From Endozoicomonas elysicola (GTDB lineage: Bacteria > Pseudomonadota > Gammaproteobacteria > Pseudomonadales > Endozoicomonadaceae), in contig NZ_JOJP01000001.1 of the NCBI RefSeq assembly GCF_000710775.1, positions 4,921,061-4,985,060 on the forward strand: a DNA stretch of 64,000 nt, in the 5' to 3' direction. A program made the position numbers and the translations under genes. Positions 47,029 to 55,513 of the stretch are shown here, one piece after another (the stretch's first letter is position 1; each line of letters starts with the position of its first letter). The notes under the pieces were generated by a model, which was not told the DNA's origin, did no database searches, and worked only from the letters and a program-made list of their open reading frames with translations.

Positions 47029-48423
47029 TCAGAAAGAGTATGGAACAACCATGGTCAGCTTAATATCATTCTCATCCTGGAATGCGTTCTTGAAGCCAGT
47101 CCAGCTAGGCTGTCCAGAATGGTTGCGGTAGTTGGTCCAGTGGAGTGCAACACTGCTGCCTTTCCAGTTTCCATCCTGAACGGTATAGCCAAGATCCACG
47201 TTAAATGCAGTTTCCTTCAGCTCTGCATCCTGATCTGCGAAGTCTGATGCTGGCTTACCGTCCCAGCCATGGGCCACGGAAGCGCCAACTCTCCATCCGG
47301 CCAGGTCCTGATCTGCCAGATCACGCCACAGGCCCACATAAACGGCTTTTTCGCCATCGTGGTTGAAGTCAGATCTGGAATCCCACCACAGGTCATAAGC
47401 ACCGGCAGAAGTACCGAGGGGAACTGTTGTACGATAAACGAAGTATCCCTGGTCTCCTTTAGCGCGGGTCACTGTAGACTCAGCCTTCAGCGTATAAGGA
47501 CCAACAGCAAACGATGCAGTCAGAGCCTGCTGCCACGCGCTACCATCATAGACTTCCAGGTCACCTGCATCTTTGGCTCCGTAGTAGTGATAAGCTAGAT
47601 TTAAGGTACCATCAGCCACCTTCATAGAATGCTTGACTTTGGCATGGTAGGTATCGAGATAATCATCAGACTGAGAGAATGCACCATCCAGAATCAGGCC
47701 ATTTTCAAAAGTGTAGACGGCTCCAACAGAGTGCAGATAGTCGATCTCTGTGTCGAGGGCTCCAGTCAGGTTTGCATCCGGGTTTCTGGTGCGGAACTCA
47801 TAAGTTTCCTGGAACCATGGAGCTTTGTATTCGTCAGCCCACATATAAGCAACACTCAGGCTGCCGAAGTCAGCACCGAACTGGGCGCCACGATAAGTAC
47901 CAGGCATGAAGTTCCAGTTAACGCCCAGTCCACCTGGACCAGATGGCTGAATATAACCAGCCTTAGCCCATGTATTGGCAAGTTTGAACTTCAGGGCAGC
48001 CTTGTAAAAGCTCACATCATCCTTGGCTGATGTCTGAGACCAGTCTGGGTTATGAGGGTTATCCCATGGGAAAAAGTTCATCTCATGGTCAACACCACCA
48101 CCCTGCTGAAGGTCCATGGAACCGTACAGGCCAAGATCCAGACCAACAATCCCGCCAACATAACCAGAGCTGAAGTCGATATTGCCCAGAACAGAGGTAT
48201 GGTCAAGGTTAGTCTCAAACTTGCCAGTGGAAACGTTGTATCGGTTCCGCTTACGGGAGAACGCGTAGACGCCACCAGTTACTGATGCGTCTTCAAAAAA
48301 TGCATTACCAGTGCTTTCTGCAGCGGTGTACATGGAATCATCAGTCATGTCTGCAGCAAAAGCGCCGGTTGCGGCACTTGCAACAAGGATAGCTGTCGCC
48401 AGTGTGGTCTTTTTAAACATCAT
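47029..48423 (-). CDS. chiP: OprD-family outer-membrane porin, probable chitoporin
   Basis: A 464-residue outer-membrane barrel. It has a signal peptide ending GAFAAD, then a short N-terminal segment and alternating amphipathic strands, ending in LTMVVPYSF with a terminal aromatic residue. The pattern GVYAFSRKRNRY, DFSSGYVGGIVGLDLGLYGSMDL and AKAGYIQPSGPGGLGVNWNFMPGTYRGAQFGADF is OprD/ChiP-like. It is divergent from the chitobiose PTS genes and shares an operator-bearing spacer with them, so uptake of chitooligosaccharides is the best inference. Two tandem ATGs (48423, 48420) are possible starts. Confidence 0.82.
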   Translation of the reverse strand: MMFKKTTLATAILVASAATGAFAADMTDDSMYTAAESTGNAFFEDASVTGGVYAFSRKRNRYNVSTGKFETNLDHTSVLGNIDFSSGYVGGIVGLDLGLYGSMDLQQGGGVDHEMNFFPWDNPHNPDWSQTSAKDDVSFYKAALKFKLANTWAKAGYIQPSGPGGLGVNWNFMPGTYRGAQFGADFGSLSVAYMWADEYKAPWFQETYEFRTRNPDANLTGALDTEIDYLHSVGAVYTFENGLILDGAFSQSDDYLDTYHAKVKHSMKVADGTLNLAYHYYGAKDAGDLEVYDGSAWQQALTASFAVGPYTLKAESTVTRAKGDQGYFVYRTTVPLGTSAGAYDLWWDSRSDFNHDGEKAVYVGLWRDLADQDLAGWRVGASVAHGWDGKPASDFADQDAELKETAFNVDLGYTVQDGNWKGSSVALHWTNYRNHSGQPSWTGFKNAFQDENDIKLTMVVPYSF

Positions 48424-48615
48424 CGTTAATCCCCATTAACTCCTGGTGTGTTTTCTGTTTTTTTTGAAAGACAGCACTTTCTGTTTATTGTCGCCTGTCG
48501 TTTGTTTAGGGTCTTTGCCCTGTTCAACGACCCGCTTCATCCTTGGTCAACCCATAGTCAAGAAACGGTGCATTTTGTAAACGCTTGTCAGTTTATCTTT
48601 GCGCCAAAAAAATGT

Positions 48616-48636
48616 AACCGGTTTCTGCAACCGGTT
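48616..48636. promoter_or_regulatory. paired AACCGGTT operator, chitoporin side
   Basis: AACCGGTT occurs at 48616-48623 and again at 48629-48636, centres 13 bases apart. Each is a perfect palindrome of the kind bound by LacI-family dimers. It lies about 190 bases upstream of the chitoporin start. The likely binder is the LacI-type protein encoded at 51277 (inference). Confidence 0.7.
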
Positions 48637-48887
48637 TCAAGTTTTTATGCGTACTTTTGTCATAAATCAAATTTTCAGTACATTTCATAATTCACAAAGA
48701 GTGAACACATTCAAAAATTGACTTACATCACAGAAAGCGTGCTTATTGGTTTTGCCGTGACTCAAAAGAAATGCAAATGGCCGATCACCACCACACCTTC
48801 AAGACCGAAAACCCTCAAGAAATCCCGCAAACACCAAGGTATACAGTGGATTCAGACATAGCCAGAAACCGTTAAAAACCCAAATGA

Positions 48888-48908
48888 AACCGGTTACAGA
48901 AACCGGTT
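48888..48908. promoter_or_regulatory. paired AACCGGTT operator, PTS side
   Basis: AACCGGTT at 48888-48895 and 48901-48908, with the same 13-base spacing as the chitoporin-side pair and the same CAG-type linker (ACAGA here, TCTGC there). It lies about 155 bases upstream of PTS IIB. Two matched sites 272 bases apart would permit looping by a tetrameric repressor. Confidence 0.7.
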
Positions 48909-49061
48909 GCACCATGATTACTTCTGTGATTTCATTGTCAACGTAATGAAAACTTCCACACACGGTTTCCCGTTCAGTTCCTGGCCAATCAGGAGACGGA
49001 AATAACTGTACTGGACCTACGAAACTGACCTGTCTTTGAATTGAATAGCGGAGTCAATGTG

Positions 49062-49376
49062 ATGAAAAAGATTTTTCTATGCTGCAGCGCAGGTATGTCT
49101 ACCAGCATGCTGGTTAAGAAAATGGAACAGGCCGCTGCGGATCGTGGTCTGGATGTGAAAATTGATGCCATTGGCATGGCTAACTTTGAAGAAGCCATCG
49201 AATCTTACGACGTCTGCCTTCTTGGCCCACAGATCAAGTTCAAGCTGGCTGATTTTCAGGCTGAGGCAGCAAAACTGAACAAGCGGGTTGAAGCCATTGA
49301 TCCAATGGCCTACGGCATGATGAAAGGCGAACAGGTTCTGGACCAGGCACTGAGCCTTCTGGAAGAAACGGCATAA
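49062..49376 (+). CDS. chbB: PTS system chitobiose/cellobiose-specific EIIB
   Basis: A 104-residue phosphocarrier of the lactose/cellobiose/chitobiose PTS family. The phosphorylated cysteine is Cys8 in FLCCSAGMSTSMLVKKME, the family P-loop, followed by VCLLGPQIKFKL. ATG 49062 has GGAG 9 bases upstream; an in-frame TTG at 49041 is less likely. It is first of the IIB-IIC-IIA genes, so it should be co-transcribed with them. Phosphate passes from IIA to this protein and then to the sugar bound to IIC. Confidence 0.93.
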   Translation: MKKIFLCCSAGMSTSMLVKKMEQAAADRGLDVKIDAIGMANFEEAIESYDVCLLGPQIKFKLADFQAEAAKLNKRVEAIDPMAYGMMKGEQVLDQALSLLEETA

Positions 49377-49445
49377 TCACCCAATAACAATAACGAACGC
49401 ACAACGATTGCGCTTAACACTTGCCAAAGGGCACGGGGATAACAG

Positions 49446-50777
49446 ATGAAACTGTACGACCATCTAATACAATTTGTAGAGCAGAAGCTGGGGCCTATCG
49501 CGGGCAAACTTGGCTCACAACGACACATTACCGCACTGCGTGACGGCTTTCTGGTGGCCATGCCCTTCATTATTGTGGGCAGTTTCATCCTGATTTTTGC
49601 CAACCCTCCATTTGCTGCAGACACAACCAACGCATTTGGTAGAGCCTGGCTGGACTTCGTTGCAGCAAACCGCCCGACCATTGTCATGCCATGGACCATG
49701 AGTATGGGCATTATGTCCCTGTTCATCACGATGGGGGTTGCCTACAGTCTGGCTCGCTCTTATAAGATGGATGCCATTGGTGCTGCAGCTCTGTCAGCCA
49801 TGTCCTTCCTTCTGGTCGCTGCACCGGAAAAAGGTTGGGCGCTCCCACTGAACCATTTTGGTGGTACCGGTATTTTTACCGCACTGTTGGTGGCCTATTT
49901 CTCAGTTGAACTGACTCGTATCCTGAAGAAATACAACATCACCATCCGTATGCCTGAGCAGGTGCCACCCGCTATCGCTGCGTCTTTTGCACTGCTGGTT
50001 CCGGTACTGGCCATTTTCCTGACCCTGTACCCACTGAGCCTCTTTGTTCAGTCTGAATTTGCGATGCAGATTCCTGATGCAGTAATGACCATCTTCAAGC
50101 CTCTGGTATCTGCCTCTAACAGCCTGCCAGCCATCATTGGCGCACTGTTACTCTGCCAGCTGCTGTGGTTTGCCGGTATTCACGGAGCCAACATTGTTGT
50201 AGGTATTCTGTCTCCTATATTCCTGGCTAACATTGGCGCTAACGCTGCTGCTTACGCTGCCGGTGACACAGTACCTAACCTGTTCACTCAGCCTTTCTGG
50301 GACTTCTACATCTTTATCGGTGGTGCCGGTGCAACGCTGTCACTGGTTATCCTGATGAGTTTCAGTAAGACAGCTCACCTGCGCAGTGTTGGTCGCATGA
50401 GTTTCCTGCCAGGTGCGTTCCAGATCAACGAACCGGTTATGTTCGGTGCCCCAGTGGTAATGAACCCAACGCTGTTTATCCCATTTGTTATGGCTCCGGT
50501 TGTGAACGCTGTTATCGCTTACGTTGCCGTGAACACAGGCATTGTTGATAAGGCTATCGCAGTAACTCCATGGACTGCTCCAGCCCTGATCGGTGCTGCT
50601 TGGGGCGCTGGCTGGGCCTTCAAGGCATCTATCCTGACTGCGGTACTGATGGTGATCGACATCATGATCTACTACCCATTCTTCAAAGCCTACGAAAAGC
50701 AGGTTATGGCTCAGGAGCAGGCAACTGCGTCCGAAGCAACCAAGACTGAAGAATCCGGTAACCCAGCCATAGCATAA
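49446..50777 (+). CDS. chbC: PTS system chitobiose/cellobiose-specific EIIC
   Basis: A 443-residue membrane permease with about ten helices. The N-terminus KLYDHLIQFVEQKLGPIAGKLGSQRHITALRDGF is typical of cellobiose/chitobiose EIIC, and so is the active-site region LLWFAGIHGANIV near residue 240. GRMSFLPGAFQINEPVMFGAPVVMNP, with the conserved NEP, lies near residue 318. The Ala/Thr/Glu-rich C-terminal tail is not conserved. Length fits E. coli ChbC (452). Confidence 0.94.
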   Translation: MKLYDHLIQFVEQKLGPIAGKLGSQRHITALRDGFLVAMPFIIVGSFILIFANPPFAADTTNAFGRAWLDFVAANRPTIVMPWTMSMGIMSLFITMGVAYSLARSYKMDAIGAAALSAMSFLLVAAPEKGWALPLNHFGGTGIFTALLVAYFSVELTRILKKYNITIRMPEQVPPAIAASFALLVPVLAIFLTLYPLSLFVQSEFAMQIPDAVMTIFKPLVSASNSLPAIIGALLLCQLLWFAGIHGANIVVGILSPIFLANIGANAAAYAAGDTVPNLFTQPFWDFYIFIGGAGATLSLVILMSFSKTAHLRSVGRMSFLPGAFQINEPVMFGAPVVMNPTLFIPFVMAPVVNAVIAYVAVNTGIVDKAIAVTPWTAPALIGAAWGAGWAFKASILTAVLMVIDIMIYYPFFKAYEKQVMAQEQATASEATKTEESGNPAIA

Positions 50778-50799
50778 CCTTTCGTAACCAACAAATAGC

Positions 50800-50821
50800 C
50801 CCGTCGACTTCAGTCGACGGG
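50800..50821 (+). terminator. intercistronic hairpin between IIC and IIA
   Basis: CCCGTCGAC (50800-50808) pairs perfectly with GTCGACGGG (50813-50821) over TTCA, followed by TGTCCCCTTCCCCCCC rather than a T-run. It is more likely a partial terminator or 3'-end stabiliser setting the IIA level than a full stop. Confidence 0.6.
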
Positions 50822-50855
50822 TGTCCCCTTCCCCCCCTAATTTGGAGAACATCAT

Positions 50856-51167
50856 ATGAACGTTGATAACGTTGTAATGGAACTGATTGTTAAATCCGGC
50901 GAAGCCAAGAGCCAAGCCATGGAGGCCTTGTCCCACGCTCGCTGCGGCGACTTTGACAAAGCTGAAAAATCGCTGGCAGACTCCCGTGAAGCCGGTAGAC
51001 TGGCTCATAAAATGCAAACTGCCCTGATCGCAGCAGATGGTGGGGAAGGCAAAGTACCGGTTTCTCTGCTGCTTGTTCATGCTCAGGACCACCTGATGAA
51101 CTCAATGTTGGCGCAGGATCTGGTTGAAGAGATGGTACGCATCTATCAACGACTGGAAACAAAATAA
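50856..51167 (+). CDS. chbA: PTS system chitobiose/cellobiose-specific EIIA
   Basis: A 103-residue all-helical EIIA that accepts phosphate from HPr. The phosphorylation site is His75 in SLLLVHAQDHLMNSMLA, with the trimer-forming helices before it (ELIVKSGEAKSQAMEAL). TTGGAG lies upstream of ATG 50856. It completes the IIBCA set, and the LacI-type regulator follows in the same direction after 109 bases. Confidence 0.93.
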   Translation: MNVDNVVMELIVKSGEAKSQAMEALSHARCGDFDKAEKSLADSREAGRLAHKMQTALIAADGGEGKVPVSLLLVHAQDHLMNSMLAQDLVEEMVRIYQRLETK

Positions 51168-51276
51168 CCACATCAATCGGCTTAACGCTGATTTGACGAC
51201 TGAACGCAGCCATTTATCAACGTCGATCTTCGGCATATAGAAAGTAGCGCGAACAGATCGGAATAAGGAGAAAGCA

Positions 51277-52275
51277 ATGGCGAGCATTAAGGACGTAGCT
51301 GAACTGGCAGGGGTTTCCAGGGCAACGGTATCCCGGGTTCTCAATGAGACAGGCCAAATTAAGGAAGCTACCAGGGATCGTGTTCATGCAGCAATGAAGA
51401 AGCTGAATTACCGCCCTAACCCACTGGCTCGCTCATTAGCTACCTCATCTTCCAACACCGTTGGGCTGGTAGTGACGTCGTATCGAGGATCTTTCTTCTC
51501 CGAGCTGATGGCAGAAGTTCAGGAAGAAATGGATCAACAGGGCAAGTTTCTGCTGGTCAGTCGTGGCAAGCGCTCCCGGGAAAGTGAGCAACTGGCACTA
51601 CAAAGACTGACGGACATGCGCTGCGATGGGCTGATTCTTCATGCACGTAATTTATACGATGAAGAACTGATTGAGCTGGCTCAGCAAGAGACACCTTTTA
51701 TCCTTCTGGACCGACAAGTTGAAGGTCTTGAAGATCGCTGCATCGCTTTTGAACATGCCGAGGCAGGTAAGCTTGCTGTTGAGCACCTTATTCAGCACGG
51801 ACACCAGAAAATAGCCTGTCTTGCAGGTCCACGGGAGCGACTAACCGCTCGACTTCGCTTTCAGGGTTATGAGCAGGCGCTGCGTGAACACCATATTGAT
51901 TTGGATGAATCGCTGGTTGCTGAAGCAGACTATGACCGACAGGGTGGCTATCAGGCGATGGCGGAAATTTTGGAACGACACCCTGACATTACAGCCGTTT
52001 ACTCCTGTAGTGAAGAAATGTGTGTCGGTGCCTTTGACCTGTTCAGAGAGCAGAATATGACGGTACCCGGTGATATTTCAGTGATCAGCTTTGACAGCGT
52101 CAGCATCTGTACCATGTTGACGCCTGCAGTGACGACAGTGCACTTCCCCATCAAAGAGATGGCAGCAAAAGCATCTTCGGCACTGTCCAGCCTGATGAAT
52201 CACCAGCCGTTGCGCAAACTCGACACATTTAAACCAGAATTACGACAGAGAGAGTCTGTTCGCACTCTTAAATAA
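51277..52275 (+). CDS. LacI-family transcriptional regulator of the chitobiose cluster
   Basis: 332 residues. The N-terminal helix-turn-helix and hinge are textbook: ASIKDVAELAGVSRATVSRVLN, then RPNPLARSLATSSSNTVGLV. A periplasmic-binding-like effector domain follows, with FDSVSICTMLTPAVTTVH near the C-terminus. E. coli chb uses an AraC-type ChbR, so control differs here. Being inside the cluster, it probably binds the paired AACCGGTT sites at 48616 and 48888; the inducer would be a phosphorylated chitobiose derivative (inference). Confidence 0.9.
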   Translation: MASIKDVAELAGVSRATVSRVLNETGQIKEATRDRVHAAMKKLNYRPNPLARSLATSSSNTVGLVVTSYRGSFFSELMAEVQEEMDQQGKFLLVSRGKRSRESEQLALQRLTDMRCDGLILHARNLYDEELIELAQQETPFILLDRQVEGLEDRCIAFEHAEAGKLAVEHLIQHGHQKIACLAGPRERLTARLRFQGYEQALREHHIDLDESLVAEADYDRQGGYQAMAEILERHPDITAVYSCSEEMCVGAFDLFREQNMTVPGDISVISFDSVSICTMLTPAVTTVHFPIKEMAAKASSALSSLMNHQPLRKLDTFKPELRQRESVRTLK

Positions 52276-52320
52276 AGACTGATAAGAGAATGCTAAGTCA
52301 TCGACTCTCGGGAAAGTATC

Positions 52321-53634
52321 ATGAAAAATCTTAAGCTGACGATTATTGGCGGTGGCAGTAGCTACACACCGGAGCTGGTTGACGGCATCATCCGCCGTAT
52401 CCGTGAGCTACCGGTTACTGAAATCTGCCTGGTGGATGTTGAAGATGGTGCACTCAAAGTCAATATCATCACTGATCTGACCAAGCGTATGATTGAAAAG
52501 GCTGGCCTTGATATTAATGTATGGTCAACCCTGAACCGCCGTGAAGGCATCAAAGATGCCCAGTTTGTCATGTCACAGTTTCGTGTAGGTGGTCTGGCTG
52601 CACGTGCACGGGATGAGCGTATTCCACTGCGTTACAACGTAATCGGTCAGGAAACCACTGGACCCGGTGGGTTTGCCAAAGCACTGCGCACCATTCCTGT
52701 CATACTGGACATTTGTCGTGATATTGAAGAAGTCGCACCGGATGCCTGGCTGATCAACTTTACCAATCCAGCAGGTATGGTCACCGAGGCCGTTGTAAAA
52801 CACACCAATGTTAAAGTCATGGGACTCTGCAATGTTCCCATCAACATGCATTACTCCATTGCCCGTATGCTGGATGTAAAACCGGAAGAGGCTTCTCTGG
52901 AGTTTGCCGGTCTTAACCACATGGTGTGGGTACACAAAGTATCGGTTGCCGGTGAAGATAAAACACAGGAAGTGTTAAAAATGCTCGGTGATGGTGCCAG
53001 CCTGAACATGAACAACATTACTGAAGAGCCATGGGATAAAGCGTTCCTGAAAGCCCTTGGTGTTGTGCCATGCCCATATCATCGTTACTTCTACCTGAAA
53101 GAAGCCATGCTGGCTGATGAGCTTAAAGCAGCTGAAAGTGGTGGCACCCGTGCTGAACAGGTCATGAAAACCGAAGAAGAGCTGTTTGAACTGTACGCTG
53201 ACCCAAATCTGGATCACAAACCCAGCCAGCTTGAAAAACGGGGCGGTGCTTTCTACTCAGAAGTATCCCTGGACTTGGTTGATTCCATCTGGAATAACAA
53301 AAAAGCGATCAATGTCGTTAATACCCGTAATAATGGCGCGATCAATGGTCTGCCTGATGACGCGGTTGTTGAGATCAATGCCATGGTCGATGCTGACGGC
53401 GCTCATGCCCTCTCTTTTGGCACTATGCCAACGCACCTGAATGGCCTGCTCCAACAGGTTAAGGCTTATGAAACGCTGGCTATTGATGCTGCCGTTTATG
53501 GAGATTACGACAAGGCTCTGATGGCCATGGCACTGAACCCACTGGTTCCAGACCTGGCCACAGGTAAGAAGATTCTTGACGATATCATCGCCGAGAACCG
53601 GGATTACCTGCCACAATTTGCCAACCTCGCTTAA
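52321..53634 (+). CDS. chbF: GH4 6-phospho-beta-glucosidase / N,N'-diacetylchitobiose-6-phosphate hydrolase
   Basis: A 437-residue family-4 glycosidase using NAD+ and a metal ion. The NAD site is TIIGGGSSYTPELVDG (residues 7-22). The metal and substrate site shows ETTGPGGFAKALR, FTNPAGMV, and Cys170-Asn171 in LCNVPINM with His200 in GLNHMVW. It hydrolyses the phospho-disaccharide produced by the PTS. Placement between the PTS genes and chbG, as in E. coli chbBCARFG, supports chitobiose or monodeacetylated chitobiose as substrate. Confidence 0.93.
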   Translation: MKNLKLTIIGGGSSYTPELVDGIIRRIRELPVTEICLVDVEDGALKVNIITDLTKRMIEKAGLDINVWSTLNRREGIKDAQFVMSQFRVGGLAARARDERIPLRYNVIGQETTGPGGFAKALRTIPVILDICRDIEEVAPDAWLINFTNPAGMVTEAVVKHTNVKVMGLCNVPINMHYSIARMLDVKPEEASLEFAGLNHMVWVHKVSVAGEDKTQEVLKMLGDGASLNMNNITEEPWDKAFLKALGVVPCPYHRYFYLKEAMLADELKAAESGGTRAEQVMKTEEELFELYADPNLDHKPSQLEKRGGAFYSEVSLDLVDSIWNNKKAINVVNTRNNGAINGLPDDAVVEINAMVDADGAHALSFGTMPTHLNGLLQQVKAYETLAIDAAVYGDYDKALMAMALNPLVPDLATGKKILDDIIAENRDYLPQFANLA

Positions 53635-53659
53635 CTTGTTTGGGAACCTGAAAGATAAA

Positions 53660-53730
53660 CGCTTTCCGCTGCCCGTTGCCCGAAAAAGCACACAAACCAG
53701 GCTCTTTCGGGAGGCGGGCAGCGGATAGCG
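53660..53730 (+). terminator. large two-part hairpin between chbF and chbG
   Basis: CCGCTGCCCG (53666-53675) pairs with CGGGCAGCGG (53715-53724), and inside it CCCGAAA (53679-53685) pairs with TTTCGGG (53705-53711). CGCT/AGCG at the outside extends the stem. No T-run follows, so processing or attenuation between chbF and chbG is more likely than full termination. Confidence 0.65.
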
Positions 53731-53794
53731 GGCCGCGCTTCCTTTAGGTTCAAAATTCCCGTTTTACTGAGGGGAGATTTATCTCCAGCGCCCT

Positions 53795-54532
53795 ATGAAA
53801 CTAATCGTCAATGCCGATGATTTCGGCCTGACCCGGGGTGTAAACCTGGGCATCATCGAAGCTTTTCAACAAGGTATTGTTCGCTCCACCACCTTGATGG
53901 TGGGTATGCCTGCCGAGCGCCATGCTGCTGAGCTGGCCAAACTCAACCCAGGGTTGAAAGTGGGCATTCATCTGCGCCTGACAGCAGGCACCCCAATGGC
54001 AGAAAACGTTCCTACCCTGCTTGACCAGACAGGTAAGCTGCAGAACCAGAGCCAGTTCTGGGACAATCAGTCCATGAATTCACAAGAGATCGAGCGTGAA
54101 CTGCGCGCACAGATTGAGCACTTCTTGAGCCTTGGTGTCCAACTTAGTCATATGGATGGTCACCACCACTGCCATCGCCACGCTTTGGTCGCCCCAATTG
54201 CCAGAAAGCTGTCAGAGGAGTACAGGGTTCCACTTCGCCCTGAAAATGAAATGACCCAGTACCAAGGCAAAAGCCTGGGTTTTTCAGACAAGTTTTACGG
54301 TGACAGCCTGACTGGAGAGAACCTCCTCGACATCGTTCGCCAATACCTGGGAAGAGTACAGGTACTGGAGCTGATGGCTCATCCGGCATTGATCGATGAA
54401 CCTCTGCTGAAAGCCAGCGGTTATGCAACCGCCCGAACCCGTGAGCTGGCCATTCTCACCGATCCATCACTGCTTGAAGCCCTGGGCGGTATGGGTGTTA
54501 CCATCTCCGATTACAGTTGCCTGCAGGATTAA
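53795..54532 (+). CDS. chbG: chitooligosaccharide deacetylase ChbG (YdjC family)
   Basis: A 245-residue carbohydrate deacetylase. The N-terminal LIVNADDFGLTRGVNLGI supplies the metal-binding Asp-Asp, GIHLRLTAGTP supplies a His, and SHMDGHHHCHRHALVAPIA the second His cluster. HPALIDEPLL lies near the C-terminus. In E. coli, ChbG removes one acetyl group from chitobiose-6-phosphate, which is needed both for induction and for cleavage by ChbF. The sugar kinase starts 6 bases after its stop. Confidence 0.93.
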   Translation: MKLIVNADDFGLTRGVNLGIIEAFQQGIVRSTTLMVGMPAERHAAELAKLNPGLKVGIHLRLTAGTPMAENVPTLLDQTGKLQNQSQFWDNQSMNSQEIERELRAQIEHFLSLGVQLSHMDGHHHCHRHALVAPIARKLSEEYRVPLRPENEMTQYQGKSLGFSDKFYGDSLTGENLLDIVRQYLGRVQVLELMAHPALIDEPLLKASGYATARTRELAILTDPSLLEALGGMGVTISDYSCLQD

Positions 54533-54538
54533 ACAAAT

Positions 54539-55435
54539 ATGGCATCCGCACCATTAAAAGAAACTGACAGCAAACAGCCACTCCTTCTGGGCGTAGACGG
54601 TGGTGGTACTTCATGCCGGGCGCGTATCGCCGATCTTGATGGCAATATTCTGGGGGAAGGATTCGCAGGCAGCGCGAACCCTCGCACCGGGCTTGACTCA
54701 GCCTGCAATGCGATTATGCAGGCCACCCGCGAAGCGATGGATAAAGCCGGCCTGAGAGAAAACGACTTTGGACGTATGAATGCCGGCCTGGGTCTGGCCG
54801 GTGTCAATCAGAAGAAAGAACGCGATCTGGTTCTGGGCTGGGGTTTTCCTTTTGCCGGTATATTCCTGGAAACTGATGCCTACGCCGCCTGCATGGGCGC
54901 CTTTAATGGCCAGGACGGAGCGATCCTGATTCTCGGTACCGGTTCCTGTGGCGCCAGCCTGATTGATGGTGAAATGAAAACACTGGGTGGCTGGGGATTC
55001 CCAATCTCGGATCACGGCAGTGGTGCCAGCCTGGGCCTCGCTGCAGTCCGTTATTCCCTGCTGGCTCATGAAGGTATGAAGGAAGAAACCCCTCTGAGCA
55101 AGGCTATCATGGCCACGTTTGACAATAGTCCCGAAAACGCGGTTGCCTGGCAGGACAGCGCACTCCCGAGAGACTACGGTTCTTATGGACCGGTGGTGGT
55201 TGAGTATTTGAGCAAGGGCGATAAGCTGGCAGAACAGCTGATTCGTAAAAGTGCTGAAGATGCCGCCATGATGATCCGGGTACTTCATCAGCGTGGAGCT
55301 AACCAGTGTGCACTGGTGGGTGGGCTGAGTGAGTTCGTTATGCCCTGGTTGCCAGAAGATGTAGTATCAATTGCAACCCTGCCACAGGGAGATGCCATGC
55401 ATGGCGCGCTGTTGATGGCGGCGAAACTTATCTAA
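54539..55435 (+). CDS. BadF/BcrA-type N-acetylglucosamine/glucosamine kinase
   Basis: A 298-residue kinase of the ASKHA fold. The phosphate-1 loop is LGVDGGGTSCRARIADLDG, phosphate 2 and adenosine motifs include ILILGTGSCGASLI and ALVGGLSEF, and WGFPISDHGSGASLGLAA is the BadF-type metal/sugar segment. It is closest in layout to the glucosamine-specific kinase GspK found in Vibrio chitin clusters. It would phosphorylate the free amino sugar released by ChbF, completing the pathway to GlcN-6-P or GlcNAc-6-P. The ribosome site is weak, so it may be coupled to chbG translation. Confidence 0.88.
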   Translation: MASAPLKETDSKQPLLLGVDGGGTSCRARIADLDGNILGEGFAGSANPRTGLDSACNAIMQATREAMDKAGLRENDFGRMNAGLGLAGVNQKKERDLVLGWGFPFAGIFLETDAYAACMGAFNGQDGAILILGTGSCGASLIDGEMKTLGGWGFPISDHGSGASLGLAAVRYSLLAHEGMKEETPLSKAIMATFDNSPENAVAWQDSALPRDYGSYGPVVVEYLSKGDKLAEQLIRKSAEDAAMMIRVLHQRGANQCALVGGLSEFVMPWLPEDVVSIATLPQGDAMHGALLMAAKLI

Positions 55436-55439
55436 AAAA

Positions 55440-55465
55440 ATTCGGCTTCCCTCTGGAGGCCGAAT
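55440..55465 (-). terminator. rho-independent terminator between the chitin cluster and his genes
   Basis: ATTCGGC plus TTCC (55440-55450) pairs with GGAG plus GCCGAAT (55455-55465), including one G-T, over CTCT. On the minus strand a run of seven T follows, so it ends the hisG-hisD transcript. On the plus strand it may also serve the kinase gene. Confidence 0.8.
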
Positions 55466-55513
55466 ACTCTGTAGCCAGGGTCTGTTGACGTTTCGTTGAG
55501 TACTCAGTGGTCC

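Larger units (their letters stand above)
48424..49061. other. divergent regulatory region of the chitin regulon
   Basis: A 638-base non-coding spacer between the chitoporin gene and PTS IIB. It contains two paired AACCGGTT operators, listed separately. A 243-base frame at 48448-48690 is Phe/Cys-rich and runs across the first operator; I do not consider it a gene. Confidence 0.6.

Noticed and set aside
48448..48690. 80-codon frame in the chitoporin-PTS spacer
   Set aside because: Overlaps an operator pair, Phe/Cys-rich, no ribosome site.
48900..48960. Possible CRP site (TGTGATTTCATTGTCAAC) near the PTS operator
   Set aside because: Only one half-site fits the consensus; too weak to list as a feature.
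50340..51092. 250-codon frame antisense to the end of chbC and chbA
   Set aside because: Both PTS genes on the plus strand are certain; the antisense frame spans their boundary and hairpin.
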